DNA of 40,922 nt from Lachnospiraceae bacterium OM04-12BH (GTDB lineage: Bacteria; Bacillota; Clostridia; Lachnospirales; Lachnospiraceae): the NCBI GenBank assembly GCA_003490145.1, contig QULQ01000018.1:1-40922 (forward strand), given 5' to 3'. The position numbers and the translations under genes are program-made. Below, one piece after another: positions 15,918-23,092 of this stretch (the stretch's first letter is position 1; each line of letters begins with the position of its first letter). Under the pieces are notes generated by a model. The model made no database searches. It saw only the letters and a program-made list of their open reading frames with translations, and was not told the DNA's origin.

Positions 15918-16284
15918 CAGCGTCACCCACTTTCTGCAAGACTTCAAACTTTAGGGCAGCAAGGTCGGAAACCGCCGCCCGTACCTCCCCGGCAAGCTGC
16001 GGGTAGGGGCTGTGCCACTCGTTCAGCGTCCGGGCTATCTGGTTTAAGTTGCCGCCGATCCTGCCGTATTCGGCGGTCAGCTTCCCGACAGCGGCAAGCA
16101 GCTCGTCGTTGACGGGGGAAACGGTTATGATGGGGCGTATGGCTGCCCCGGTTATGACTTGCCGGATAAACTCGGCTTGGCTCATGTTGCAGGCAGAAAG
16201 CCTTTCCGCAAACTCGGCGTATTCTTCCTCGGTCATGCGTGTCTTGACTACCCGGCTGCGGTGCGGCGTGTTGTATCGTTTCAT
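15889..16284 (-). CDS. mobC: MobC relaxosome accessory protein
   Basis: A 131-residue protein. The N-terminal half is ribbon-helix-helix-like (SRVVKTRMTEEEYAEFAERLSACNMSQAEFIRQVITG), followed by the MobC signature GRIGGNLNQIARTLNEW near residue 78. MobC proteins bind oriT and help the relaxase melt the nic region. It overlaps the relaxase gene and has the nearest upstream non-coding DNA as its candidate binding site. Confidence 0.9.
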   Translation of the reverse strand: MKRYNTPHRSRVVKTRMTEEEYAEFAERLSACNMSQAEFIRQVITGAAIRPIITVSPVNDELLAAVGKLTAEYGRIGGNLNQIARTLNEWHSPYPQLAGEVRAAVSDLAALKFEVLQKVGDAVGNIQTYQL

Positions 16285-16800
16285 AGGTGGTTGACCTCCT
16301 TTCTATGCGTGGTGTCCTCTCACTAATAGGAGAAAAACGGGGTGTGAAGCGGAACTGTTTTTGAAAAATCCGAAAAAATATTTTGAGGGATTTTTAAGCG
16401 GCGCAAGCCGCATAAGCAGGGTTTGGGGAAGGCACTCCCCAACAAGATTCCCGCAGGGGCAAAATGAGCGAAAAGCGAATTTTGGTACTGTGGTAGAATC
16501 TTGCTCTAAGAAACTGCCGGCCTGCCGTTCACTTGCTACTGCCACTTTTTCAGAAAATCTATAACCAGCTTTTTTTATAAAAGGCTGCGGGCTGGCGTTT
16601 TTCCCTTACTCCCTACAAACCACAAAAGAGCAGAATGGACGGACTTTCCGGCAAGAACTTTTCCGGCGGCTCGGTCTTTCCCGACAATAAGGCGTTTCGG
16701 AAGCTGCGTTTTGCCCGCTGTCTGAAAAAAATGGCAGCCTTTTTTGGTTTCACTGTCTAATACGGAACTTTTGGAAATTTGCCAAAAATGGACGCAAAAA
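16285..16800. other. oriT: Non-coding region with candidate IME-1 oriT
   Basis: No believable gene in this interval. It has a GCGGC-GCAA-GCCGC tetraloop hairpin (16398-16411) and a perfect inverted repeat TTGGGGA-N6-TCCCCAA (16423-16442), directly followed by CAAGATTCCCGC. Hairpins directly upstream of mobC-relaxase are where MobP oriTs usually lie. The nic base itself cannot be assigned by eye. Confidence 0.5.
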
Positions 16801-16831
16801 AAGCAGCAAATCTTTTTCGGATTTACTGCTT
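16801..16831 (-). terminator. Rho-independent terminator of IME-1 cargo genes
   Basis: On the minus strand AAGCAGTAAATC pairs with GATTTGCTGCTT (one mismatch) and is followed by a T run. It ends transcripts from the lipoprotein gene. Related to 3245-3273 of the left element. Confidence 0.75.
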
Positions 16832-16912
16832 CATGTGCCGCTGCGGTGCGGCGGGATGGATATTCAGTTGAAATAAAAGAGGATGGTGGTACTTTAGTCT
16901 ATCGACTCTTTA

Positions 16913-17401
16913 CTAACTATTAGGTAATCTTGAAAGATTTTCCTTGAATTTATCTAAAGAATGTTCATTGTTTCCCGCAAAAATAAGTGGAATTGTATAT
17001 TCATATGATATGCCATTTTCATAGTCCGATAATTGTATTTTTATAGTATCATCCCTCTCATCTTTAGGTGCTATATATATGAATGAATTTTTATTTATAT
17101 CAGATATTTTCCCTTTTTCAGAAGAAACAGTATAACCCCAGTCTGTTAAATTTGTCTTTATTGTAACTTCTGTTTCTGTTTCTTTTCTAGTCTGCAATGC
17201 TGTTTTATCGATTTGGATATCAAAAGGAGTCGAACCTAACAATTCACTGTTTATATTTACAAGTTCTTCTCCATTTGTTTTAGAAATATTAGATTCATCT
17301 TCATAATTTTGTTGAGATTCATCTTTTGGTGTTTCTCTGTTACATCCTAATAAAAAGCATAAAATAATTAGTACTAATACAGAAAGTTGTTTTTTTTGCA
17401 T
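16913..17401 (-). CDS. Putative lipoprotein, unknown function
   Basis: A 162-residue protein with a lipoprotein signal peptide: MQKKQ, then hydrophobic LSVLVLIILCFLLGC with the lipobox Cys20. A Glu/Asn/Ser-rich linker (21-55) leads to a beta-rich domain (about 56-150) with alternating hydrophobic residues. It should be anchored outside the cytoplasmic membrane. Much more AT-rich than the mob and rep genes, so recent cargo. It is downstream of and co-directional with two other exported or membrane genes; a joint function is likely but unknown. Confidence 0.6.
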   Translation of the reverse strand: MQKKQLSVLVLIILCFLLGCNRETPKDESQQNYEDESNISKTNGEELVNINSELLGSTPFDIQIDKTALQTRKETETEVTIKTNLTDWGYTVSSEKGKISDINKNSFIYIAPKDERDDTIKIQLSDYENGISYEYTIPLIFAGNNEHSLDKFKENLSRLPNS

Positions 17402-17488
17402 TTATTTCTCCTTTCATATTATCAAAGAAAGCACTGAGAGTACTTTCAAGAAATTATGAAATATTCTCAATGCTTTCTATTTTTTCCA

Positions 17489-17857
17489 TTAAATATCAAC
17501 AAAAATCACTCGATGTCCATGCATACGCATTGAACCAACTGAATTATTTACTTCTGGTTTAAAGTATACTTCATTTCCCATCTCGCCAGTATTAAATTCA
17601 ATACTCGGAGACACAAGATATGCCCAATTACTATCTTTTACGCTCTGTCCATCAAGATCGATAAGTTTTTCAAAATAGTCGGATAAAACTTTCCAACCAA
17701 CTTGCCACCAATTTACTTTCCGCTCACTTTCATTAGTTTGTGTCGCTTCTGCCTTTGCTTCCGGCGATAACTCACTTGCAAAAGTCGTCGTACTTGCACC
17801 TATACATAGCGTTCCTATAAGTGCCAATGATATAACCTTTTTAAATATCTTATTCAT
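17489..17857 (-). CDS. Secreted protein with signal peptide, unknown function
   Basis: A 122-residue protein from the ATG at 17857 (AGGAG 8 bases upstream). Sec signal peptide MNKIFKK plus hydrophobic VISLALIGTLCIGAS, probable cleavage near TTTFA-S (about residue 28). The mature part of about 95 residues is rich in Trp/Asn (KVNWWQVGWKVLSDYFEKL) and ends RMHGHRVIFVDI. No family recognised. A small secreted protein beside a lipoprotein and a two-pass membrane protein could be a bacteriocin-like or adhesion cargo set; this is speculation. Confidence 0.6.
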   Translation of the reverse strand: MNKIFKKVISLALIGTLCIGASTTTFASELSPEAKAEATQTNESERKVNWWQVGWKVLSDYFEKLIDLDGQSVKDSNWAYLVSPSIEFNTGEMGNEVYFKPEVNNSVGSMRMHGHRVIFVDI

Positions 17858-17927
17858 ACAGTTCACTCCTTTCTTGAAATTATTGAATTCGAATAATAGG
17901 ATACAATTTAAGAACTATAAGGGTGTT

Positions 17928-18131
17928 TCATTTTATAATTAGATATATAATCATACCAACTGAACAAATAATAAAAAATACACCACCAATCCGCATTAAT
18001 ACTAAATATAGTTCGGTTGGTTCACCATTTTTTACTGTGAATAAATTTTCTATTTTCCATAATATTTTAGGATAACAGACCATACAAACTCCCAAAATCA
18101 ATAATACCAACACCCATAAATAGTCCACCAA
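17928..18131 (-). CDS. Two-pass membrane protein (DUF6199-like)
   Basis: About 67 residues with hydrophobic segments at about 4-22 and 45-66 around a short loop CYPKILWKIENLFTVKNGEPTELYLVLMRIGG. This loop pattern resembles the DUF6199 family of small membrane proteins. Starts with TTG at 18131 or, more likely by ribosome-site spacing (GGAGG), GTG at 18128. First gene of the three-gene cargo set, behind the promoter at 18190-18218. Confidence 0.6.
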   Translation of the reverse strand: MVDYLWVLVLLILGVCMVCYPKILWKIENLFTVKNGEPTELYLVLMRIGGVFFIICSVGMIIYLIIK

Positions 18132-18189
18132 ATTTCCCTCCTTTCAACTAAGTATCCTTGTATACATTTCTACACTATATCTTAGGATA

Positions 18190-18218
18190 ATGTTACCATG
18201 AAAATGCCGATAAATCAA
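18190..18218 (-). promoter_or_regulatory. Promoter of IME-1 cargo genes
   Basis: Minus-strand TTGATT (18213-18218), a 17-base spacer and TAACAT (18190-18195), about 60 bases upstream of the DUF6199-like gene. Other bases up to 18315 show nothing more than AT-rich DNA. Confidence 0.55.
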
Positions 18219-18315
18219 GCGTTATTCACGATATGATATGTAAAACCTCAAAAGATTTCGTCATTTTTAACAATGTTTGTTTGGAATAGTAGGGCTGCAT
18301 ATCAATTTTTATATG

Positions 18316-18334
18316 CTACTTTATGACACATAAG
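18316..18334 (-). repeat. IME-1 right terminal inverted repeat / att half-site
   Basis: The inverse reads CTTATGTGTCATAAAGTAG and pairs with 10167-10185. The element-maff2 junction follows at TTT 18337-18339. Confidence 0.75.
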
Positions 18335-18461
18335 CATTTGCGCCAGGGTTGTCGTTGCCGTAACCTTCCAACAGGTTGATGACACCCCAGATACCAAGAC
18401 CAGCGCCCAGAGCGATAACGAGAGTCTGAAGAACGGTAATTGCCTGTTCAAAAAATGCCAT
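18321..18461 (-). pseudogene. maff2 5' part, interrupted by IME-1
   Basis: The first 41 codons are Maff2: MAFFEQAITVLQTLV, then GAGLGIWGVINLLEGYGND and NPGA, with one membrane segment. After codon 41 the frame enters IME-1 and stops five codons later. The continuation is at 10129-10164. Maff2 is a small membrane protein of the Tn1549-type conjugation module, located directly after virD4 as here. Broken, so the second membrane segment cannot be made. Confidence 0.88.
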
Positions 18462-18679
18462 ATAGTTTGTTAGCCGGAATCTGATTAAAAAATAGGTTTG
18501 TCATGTTTCATAGGCATACAAAAGCCGGAACAATCTACCGCCCGGTTTCCGGGGGCATGATTCCGGCTGTCCTCCTTTTTCATTATTTTGTTGATGATTG
18601 CCCGCTTTGTACGCCAATGGCCTCAACAGAGGCAGTTGCGGCAAATAGATACGATCACTCCTTTCTCAGCGGAACCGTA
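18462..18679. other. virD4-maff2 intergenic region with hairpin
   Basis: Contains the inverted repeat AGCCGGAA/TTCCGGCT (about 18522-18568) around a GC-rich loop, possibly a transcript-processing hairpin or terminator between the two conjugation genes. A 32-codon minus-strand frame beginning MKKEDSRNHAPG runs through it but has no other support. Confidence 0.4.
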
Positions 18680-19492
18680 TTACACGCCCTCCGTGTCTAC
18701 TTCATATACATCGCAGACCTCATCAGGCTTGAGTTTTAGTCTGGCAGACAAAAATGCTTCAATATCAAAGGTATTTCGCTTGTCTGCATCAGCTGTGTAT
18801 TTGAAATTAGGGTGTCTGGTAATGTCATACTTGTCTGAAAGAAACGGACGCACACCGCGCAACTGCAAGATGCACTTGCCGCCATCCATAACTGCCAGCT
18901 CGTCCTGGCTCATCAGCTCTTTTCCCAATTTCTGATAGTTGAGCGAGTGGGAAGTCTCCCTGCCACGGCTCTCTCCGGTGTTGTAGGTGTCGATGGTTTC
19001 CTTGCCCAGCACGGCAGCCAGCTCCTTGAGGGTGGTCGGTTCCTTACCGCCCAGGAAGATGGAAGTATCCATGTTACCGATGATGGTATCCGCGTTGTCC
19101 TTATAGATCGCCTTGAGCTGACTCTGCGCCTGCAACACCAGACAGGCGGAGATCTCACGGCTTCGGATGGTGGCCACCAGCTTTTCCAGCTTCGAAATCT
19201 GCCCGATGTTGGCACACTCATCAATCAGACAGCGCACATGAACCGGAAGCCTGCCACCATACACATCGTCGGCCTTTTCACAAAGCAGGTTGAATAACTG
19301 GGTGTAGCACATGGAAATGAGAAAGTTAAAACTGTCATCCGTATCACTCATAATGAGGAACAGGGCAGTTTTCCGGTCTCCCAGAGTATCCAGCTCCAGC
19401 TCGTCATAAGCTGTGACCTCGCGCAACTCTGCAATGTCAAATACGGCAAGGCGCGCACCACAGGAAATAAGAATCGACTTGGCTGTTTTTCC
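18680..19492 (-). pseudogene. virD4: virD4/traG-type coupling protein, C-terminal part (interrupted)
   Basis: Encodes the C-terminal 270 residues of a VirD4-like type IV coupling protein: GKTAKSILISCGARLAVFDI at the junction, then TALFLIMSDTDDSFNFL, LIDECANIGQISKLEKLVATIRSREI (Walker B region) and IFLGGKEPTTLKELAAVLG. The frame is open through the junction at 19491-19492 into IME-2. The N-terminal part is at 34770-35788. Neither half alone can work as a DNA pump, as the ATPase motifs are split. Confidence 0.93.
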
Positions 19493-19539
19493 AGAGACAA
19501 ATTGTCAAGGACTTTTTAATCAAATTCACATAAATCTAC

Positions 19540-19578
19540 AAAAAAGGTGCCAGAAGCACCGTATGGCTCCTGACACCT
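19540..19578 (-). terminator. Rho-independent terminator at IME-2 left end
   Basis: The minus transcript AGGUGUCAGGAGC pairs with GCUUCUGGCACCU over 13 pairs including two G-U, followed by six U. It ends the 19590-19955 gene and shields the virD4 remnant. Confidence 0.85.
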
Positions 19579-19589
19579 CGTTTGATAGA

Positions 19590-19955
19590 TTACATTTTTC
19601 CGTTCAGCAGGTCTTTGCAGAGATACGCATAGTCTGGCAGCTGGTTGATATATGGCTCCCAACGCCGCTTGATTTCGGCCAATTCCAGCGGGTCGGCTGC
19701 TTCCAGTGCATGATCGTTACCCGTCATATACAAAACATCCATAGCAACATCATCCAAACACCTGTAACAGAGATCGGCGGCAGATTCGATTCTGATACCG
19801 GTATCCACATAGACTGGATTTACACCAATCGTCAGCCAGACATAGCCTACCTTGTCCGACCAGAGCAGTTCAAAATCAGGGCTTTGCCGCAGATGTTCCG
19901 CAAAGACTTCCTTTACTCGCTCAATTTCATGTTTCTCTTTTTCTGTGTAAAGCAT
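19590..19955 (-). CDS. Hypothetical protein, IME-2 left end
   Basis: A 121-residue acidic protein from the ATG at 19955 (AAGGAGGACACGAAA upstream). Mixed helix/strand with motifs DFELLWSDKVGYVWLTIG and ELAEIKRRWEPYINQLPDYAYLC. No family recognised. No membrane segment or signal peptide. It is the last gene before the left att site and has its own terminator. Might be an accessory of the replication cassette upstream. Confidence 0.6.
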   Translation of the reverse strand: MLYTEKEKHEIERVKEVFAEHLRQSPDFELLWSDKVGYVWLTIGVNPVYVDTGIRIESAADLCYRCLDDVAMDVLYMTGNDHALEAADPLELAEIKRRWEPYINQLPDYAYLCKDLLNGKM

Positions 19956-20032
19956 TTTCGTGTCCTCCTTGACAAAAACTTTGGTGCGTACCATCATCAG
20001 TTTAGCACAAGGCGGCTTCGTTTATCAGTCTG

Positions 20033-20227
20033 TCACATCTGCTGAATTTCATTTTTGAGCATACGCTTGATTTTATCGCTCATGGTTTCTGTGCTGGTAT
20101 TGCTGAAATGGACATGAACCTTGTAGGTTGTCTTACCGATTTTCTTTACCATCGCTGGCGTGTTTTCCGGCTCTCTGGACGCAGTAGCGGCGTCTGCCAC
20201 CTGCATAGTACGGGGTTCTCTGTTCAT
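20033..20227 (-). CDS. tnpW: Transposon-encoded protein TnpW
   Basis: A 64-residue protein. The C-terminal half VKKIGKTTYKVHVHFSNTSTETMSDKIKRMLKNEI is the TnpW core. The N-terminus is variable. GAAAGGAG stands upstream of the ATG. It closes the rep-dnaC-tnpW cassette as in IME-1, with a 43-base gap after dnaC. Confidence 0.85.
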   Translation of the reverse strand: MNREPRTMQVADAATASREPENTPAMVKKIGKTTYKVHVHFSNTSTETMSDKIKRMLKNEIQQM

Positions 20228-20270
20228 GGCGCTCCTTTCTCCGAACGGGTCTGTGCCGCCCGGTAAAAAA

Positions 20271-21134
20271 TCAGTCTTGCTTACTGTTTACAATGTCTTT
20301 TGCTGTCTGTCGGGTAGCACCGGCATTTTCTTCCCGGAAATTCTTCCCGTCAAAAAGAATCGGCGCACACCGTTCCAGAATACGGTCATAGATACGGGCG
20401 TGGGCCAGGTCAGGCGGGTTCTTGAGTTCGGCCAGTTTCAGGTTGGTGGTGATGATCATGGGCCTGCGGCTGCGGTATCGGCTGTCAATGACGAAAAACA
20501 TCTGCTCCATCGCATACTCGGTACTGCGCTCCACACCCAAATCGTCAATGATAAGCAGGTCGTATTCGTCAAAGCTGGCGATAAAGTCGGCCCTGTCTTC
20601 GGAGAACATCCCTGTCAGGCGGTTCAGGATGGTGGGAAAGTTCGTCATCAGCACAGGCACATCCCGGTCAAGTAGAGCATTGGCGATACATCCGGCGAAA
20701 AAAGATTTGCCGGTTCCCACATCTCCAAACAGCAAAAGCCCGATATTGCTCTTATATGCTTCTTTCCAGTTCTCCACATAGGCATGAGCCTTGTCCATCA
20801 ATGGGTTTTGCCCGTTATCATTGGAAAATGTGTAGTCATACAGATAACGGTCTTGCAAGCCCTGTGCCTTTCGGCGTTTGATACGCTCCATGCGGCGCTG
20901 CCGTTCTTCAGCAGCCTTGCGTTGCTCCTCAGCCTCCCGCTGGCACTGGCAGATGCAGCGCGGCATAAAGTAGCCGGATTTCCCGAAGCATGGCACAACG
21001 GTCTGCCTCTGGCCGCCGCATTTCTTACAGTGGATGAGACCGTCTGACGGGTCTATATACTCGTCCCCGGCCAATTCCATACCGGCAGCTGCCTTGTCGA
21101 TCAGCGCCCGGATTTCTGCGGTAATCTCAATCAT
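20271..21134 (-). CDS. DnaC/IstB-like helicase loader ATPase
   Basis: A 287-residue protein. Zinc ribbon at about 35-62 (HCKKCGG ... RCICQC). AAA+ domain: Walker A GDVGTGKSF near 141, Walker B LLIIDDLG near 202, sensor ITTNLKLAEL near 237, ARIYDRILERC near 255. Same family and position as 12197-13051. It overlaps the rep stop by ATGA, so coupled translation is likely. Confidence 0.92.
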   Translation of the reverse strand: MIEITAEIRALIDKAAAGMELAGDEYIDPSDGLIHCKKCGGQRQTVVPCFGKSGYFMPRCICQCQREAEEQRKAAEERQRRMERIKRRKAQGLQDRYLYDYTFSNDNGQNPLMDKAHAYVENWKEAYKSNIGLLLFGDVGTGKSFFAGCIANALLDRDVPVLMTNFPTILNRLTGMFSEDRADFIASFDEYDLLIIDDLGVERSTEYAMEQMFFVIDSRYRSRRPMIITTNLKLAELKNPPDLAHARIYDRILERCAPILFDGKNFREENAGATRQTAKDIVNSKQD

Positions 21135-21880
21135 ACAGTTTCATCCTCCTTTACGCTGTAATCCCGGTTGCGGGTGGGCGGGGCCGCCTTTTTCGCGTCC
21201 TCACCGGCCCAGCGCCGGATGGTGGCGGCATGACTCTGATACCGCTTACCGGTAGAGGCCATGTATTCGGACAGCTTTTCGATGTACTGGCCCCATACAG
21301 TGGGAAAACTGGCCTGTAAGTCTGCCAGTTCCTCGTCCGTCAGGAAAACATTCTGGTAACGGCCATAGGTGTGGGAAGGGTGCCCCGTTTCAGGGCGTAC
21401 CTTCTCTATCTCTCTCTTTATCTCTATCTCTTTCTCTAACTCTATCTCTATCTCTGGTGGACGAATGTCGGACAAATGTCCGCCACTTGTCCGTGGCGCA
21501 GAAAGAGCCTTATTTTGGAGCCTCGCAGCCCGCTTTCGCTCGGCCTCGGTAGAGGACTGGCCGATTAAAAGTTCGATGTTGCTCATGTAGAATGTGCCGC
21601 TGTCCAGCACTTCCACAAGACCCAGCTTCAAAAAGATCTGCAAGGCTCTCTCCACAGTGCCGATCTGCTGGCGGGTAATGGTGGCGATCATCTGCGCCGT
21701 GTAAGGAATGTCCTCGTCAAGTTGAAGCCGTCCACCATGTTTCAGCGATTTCAGATACAGCTTGAGCAGAATGTTGGAATATAGCACACCATCCTGCATA
21801 CTTTCCAGCAGCACGATGGAATCATCGTCAAAATAGTTTTCTTTGAGTTTCAGGTAATAATATTTTCGGTTGTCTGACAT
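21131..21880 (-). CDS. Phage replisome-organizer-like Rep protein of IME-2
   Basis: A 249-residue protein. The N-terminal domain (1-115: RKYYYLKLKENYFDDDSIVLLESMQDGVLYSNILLKLYLKSL) is the phage replisome organizer type, unlike the RepA_N domain of IME-1. A repetitive Glu/Ile/Lys linker (about 140-160) follows. The C-terminal domain (about 168-249: YGRYQNVFLTDEELADLQ, SHAATIRRWAGEDA, DYSVKEDETV) is homologous to that of IME-1 RepA. It should open an origin and recruit the DnaC-like loader. The hybrid architecture shows domain swapping at the linker. Confidence 0.85.
   Translation of the reverse strand: MSDNRKYYYLKLKENYFDDDSIVLLESMQDGVLYSNILLKLYLKSLKHGGRLQLDEDIPYTAQMIATITRQQIGTVERALQIFLKLGLVEVLDSGTFYMSNIELLIGQSSTEAERKRAARLQNKALSAPRTSGGHLSDIRPPEIEIELEKEIEIKREIEKVRPETGHPSHTYGRYQNVFLTDEELADLQASFPTVWGQYIEKLSEYMASTGKRYQSHAATIRRWAGEDAKKAAPPTRNRDYSVKEDETV
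21403..21480. repeat. Short-period repeats inside rep (possible origin)
   Basis: A CTCTAT-type hexamer tract (21403-21455) is followed by two abutting 11-bp repeats GGACGAATGTC and GGACAAATGTC (21459-21480). The tract corresponds to the Glu-Ile linker, so part may be protein-driven. Its place matches the iterons of IME-1 repA. Confidence 0.45.
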
Positions 21881-21993
21881 AGGGTTCCTCCTTGGGGTTT
21901 CTCTTGGGATTCTGTACGCATTTTAAGACCGTTTTAGGGGCCGGAGGATAAATCTATCAGCCTGCCTTTGATACCCTCGAAAAAATCCTTGAT
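21881..21993. promoter_or_regulatory. Conserved untranslated block upstream of rep
   Basis: Non-coding; 21945-22003 matches IME-1 13865-13925. Contains GATA-N4-TATC, a CCTTTGATACCCT stretch and CTTGATTTACAAGGG. AAGGAGGAACCC near 21885 is the rep ribosome site. Confidence 0.55.
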
Positions 21994-22392
21994 TTACAAG
22001 GGTTTTTCAGCCCCTAAAGCGTGACATTTCTCCCGTTGTTTCCGCTTGCGCTTTGCGGCGTTGATCCGCTTCATGCGTGCGGCACATTCCGGGCAGTATT
22101 TGGCCCGGTTGGAACCGGGGGTAAACAGCGCCCCACATACGGCGCATTTCTTTGCATTCAGCCGGTGGAACAGCGCCGTTTCCAGTTCCTTATCCTGCGG
22201 CAATACCGCCGCCCGAAACCACCTGCACAACAGGGAGTAGGAAATAGACTGGACACAGACACATTCCTCCCCATCGTCCAGGGCGATACAGTTTCCGTCG
22301 ATGTAGTTACAGCACTCATGCACCAGCCTCCGCACTCTGCGGTACTGGCGGTAATCCATGACGGGGATAGGTTCAGTCTTGTCGTTCTTCAT
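21994..22392 (-). CDS. Cysteine-rich VLP family protein
   Basis: A 132-residue homologue of 13916-14302: VMDYRQYRRVRRLVHECCNYIDGNC, CVCVQSISYSLLCRWFRAAVLP, CAVCGALFTPGSNRAKYCPEC and an identical basic tail MKRINAAKRKRKQREKCHALG. Putative zinc-binding nucleic-acid protein. Same place in both IMEs, first gene of the rep cassette. Confidence 0.87.
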   Translation of the reverse strand: MKNDKTEPIPVMDYRQYRRVRRLVHECCNYIDGNCIALDDGEECVCVQSISYSLLCRWFRAAVLPQDKELETALFHRLNAKKCAVCGALFTPGSNRAKYCPECAARMKRINAAKRKRKQREKCHALGAEKPL

Positions 22393-22447
22393 AAATGAGT
22401 TCTTTCATAAAGCCGATAACCTCCTTGAATGAATTTATTGTTAAATA

Positions 22448-22494
22448 TTCGTGCAAAGTATTGTTTTCTTCGTGCAAATGGCATATACTATAAT
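22448..22494 (+). promoter_or_regulatory. Promoter and operator of the RelB/YafQ pair
   Basis: Two direct repeats TTCGTGCAAA start 21 bases apart (22448 and 22469), two helical turns, and TATAAT is at 22489-22494. The repeats lie over the -35 region, as expected for antitoxin or toxin-antitoxin autorepression. The -35 box itself is poor. Confidence 0.6.
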
Positions 22495-22518
22495 TGCCAG
22501 CAGAAAGGGGTTGATCGT

Positions 22519-22797
22519 ATGGCTGGAAATACCACAAACATCAGTATCCGCATGGACGCAGATTTGAAAGCGCAGGCGGACGCACTGTTTACTGAACTTG
22601 GCATGAACCTGACTACGGCATTTAACATCTTTGTGCGCCAGTCGCTTCGTGAAGGCGGCATTCCCTTTGAGGTAAGGCTGGAACAGCCGAACAAAGAAAC
22701 GGTTGCTGCCATGCTGGAAGCGGAAAGGATTGCAAAAGACCCGTCTGTAAAGGGCTACAATGACCTTGACGAGTTGTTTGCTGACCTGAAAAGATGA
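22519..22797 (+). CDS. RelB/DinJ-type antitoxin
   Basis: A 92-residue protein from the ATG at 22519 (GAAAGGGG upstream). N-terminal ribbon-helix-helix NISIRMDADLKAQADALFTELGMNLTTAFNIFVRQSLREGGIPFEV is typical of RelB/DinJ antitoxins. The acidic C-terminal tail binds the toxin. It overlaps the toxin gene by ATGA and would autorepress through the TTCGTGCAAA repeats. It probably stabilises IME-2. Confidence 0.93.
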   Translation: MAGNTTNISIRMDADLKAQADALFTELGMNLTTAFNIFVRQSLREGGIPFEVRLEQPNKETVAAMLEAERIAKDPSVKGYNDLDELFADLKR

Positions 22798-23084
22798 AAG
22801 AAACCAAATATACCGTCAAGTACACGACCAGTTTCAAAAAGGACTACAAACGAGCCATAAAGCGTGGCTTGAAGATTGAGCTGCTGGAGCAGGTCGTAGC
22901 ATTGCTGGCAATGGGCGAACCGCTGCCGGATAAGAACCGTGACCATGATCTGTCCGGCGATTGGGCAGGTCATCGGGAATGTCATATTCTCCCGGACTGG
23001 CTGCTTGTCTATCGCATAGAGGATGATGTTCTGGTGCTGACGCTGGCCCGCACCGGCACACACAGCGACTTGTTCGGCAAATAA
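22794..23084 (+). CDS. YafQ-type mRNA interferase toxin
   Basis: A 96-residue RelE/ParE-superfamily protein. KYTTSFKKDYKRAIKRG at the N-terminus, then DHDLSGDWAGHRECHILPDWLLVYRIEDDVLVLTLARTGTHSDLFGK, which keeps the YafQ pattern of catalytic His/Asp residues (DHDL, HRECHI.PDW, GTHSDLF). It would cleave mRNA on the ribosome when the antitoxin is degraded. A terminator follows at 23093-23125. Confidence 0.93.
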   Translation: MKETKYTVKYTTSFKKDYKRAIKRGLKIELLEQVVALLAMGEPLPDKNRDHDLSGDWAGHRECHILPDWLLVYRIEDDVLVLTLARTGTHSDLFGK

Positions 23085-23092
23085 ACAGTCTG

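Larger units (their letters stand above)
10163..18339. mobile_element. IME-1: 8.2 kb serine-recombinase mobilizable element in maff2
   Basis: Bounded by the split maff2 gene. Target and both junctions share TTT. Just inside each end is a 19-bp imperfect inverted repeat: 10167-10185 (CTCATGTGTGATAAAGAAG) and 18316-18334 (in inverse, CTTATGTGTCATAAAGTAG), 16 of 19 identical. Contents: serine recombinase, TnpW, DnaC, RepA, VLP protein, MobP relaxase, MobC and three cargo genes. No type IV secretion genes, so transfer must be helped in trans. Confidence 0.88.

Noticed and set aside
16303..16564. Short frames on both strands upstream of mobC
   Set aside because: They overlap candidate oriT hairpins and each other; no ribosome site or family pattern.
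18503..18679. A 32-codon frame between virD4 and maff2 as a gene
   Set aside because: It lies over a strong hairpin and has no recognised relatives; noted only within the intergenic entry.
21403..21455. CTCTAT tract as a CRISPR-like or tandem-repeat array
   Set aside because: Low-complexity hexamer coding for Glu/Ile/Lys; no repeat-spacer pattern. No CRISPR array was found anywhere in the window.
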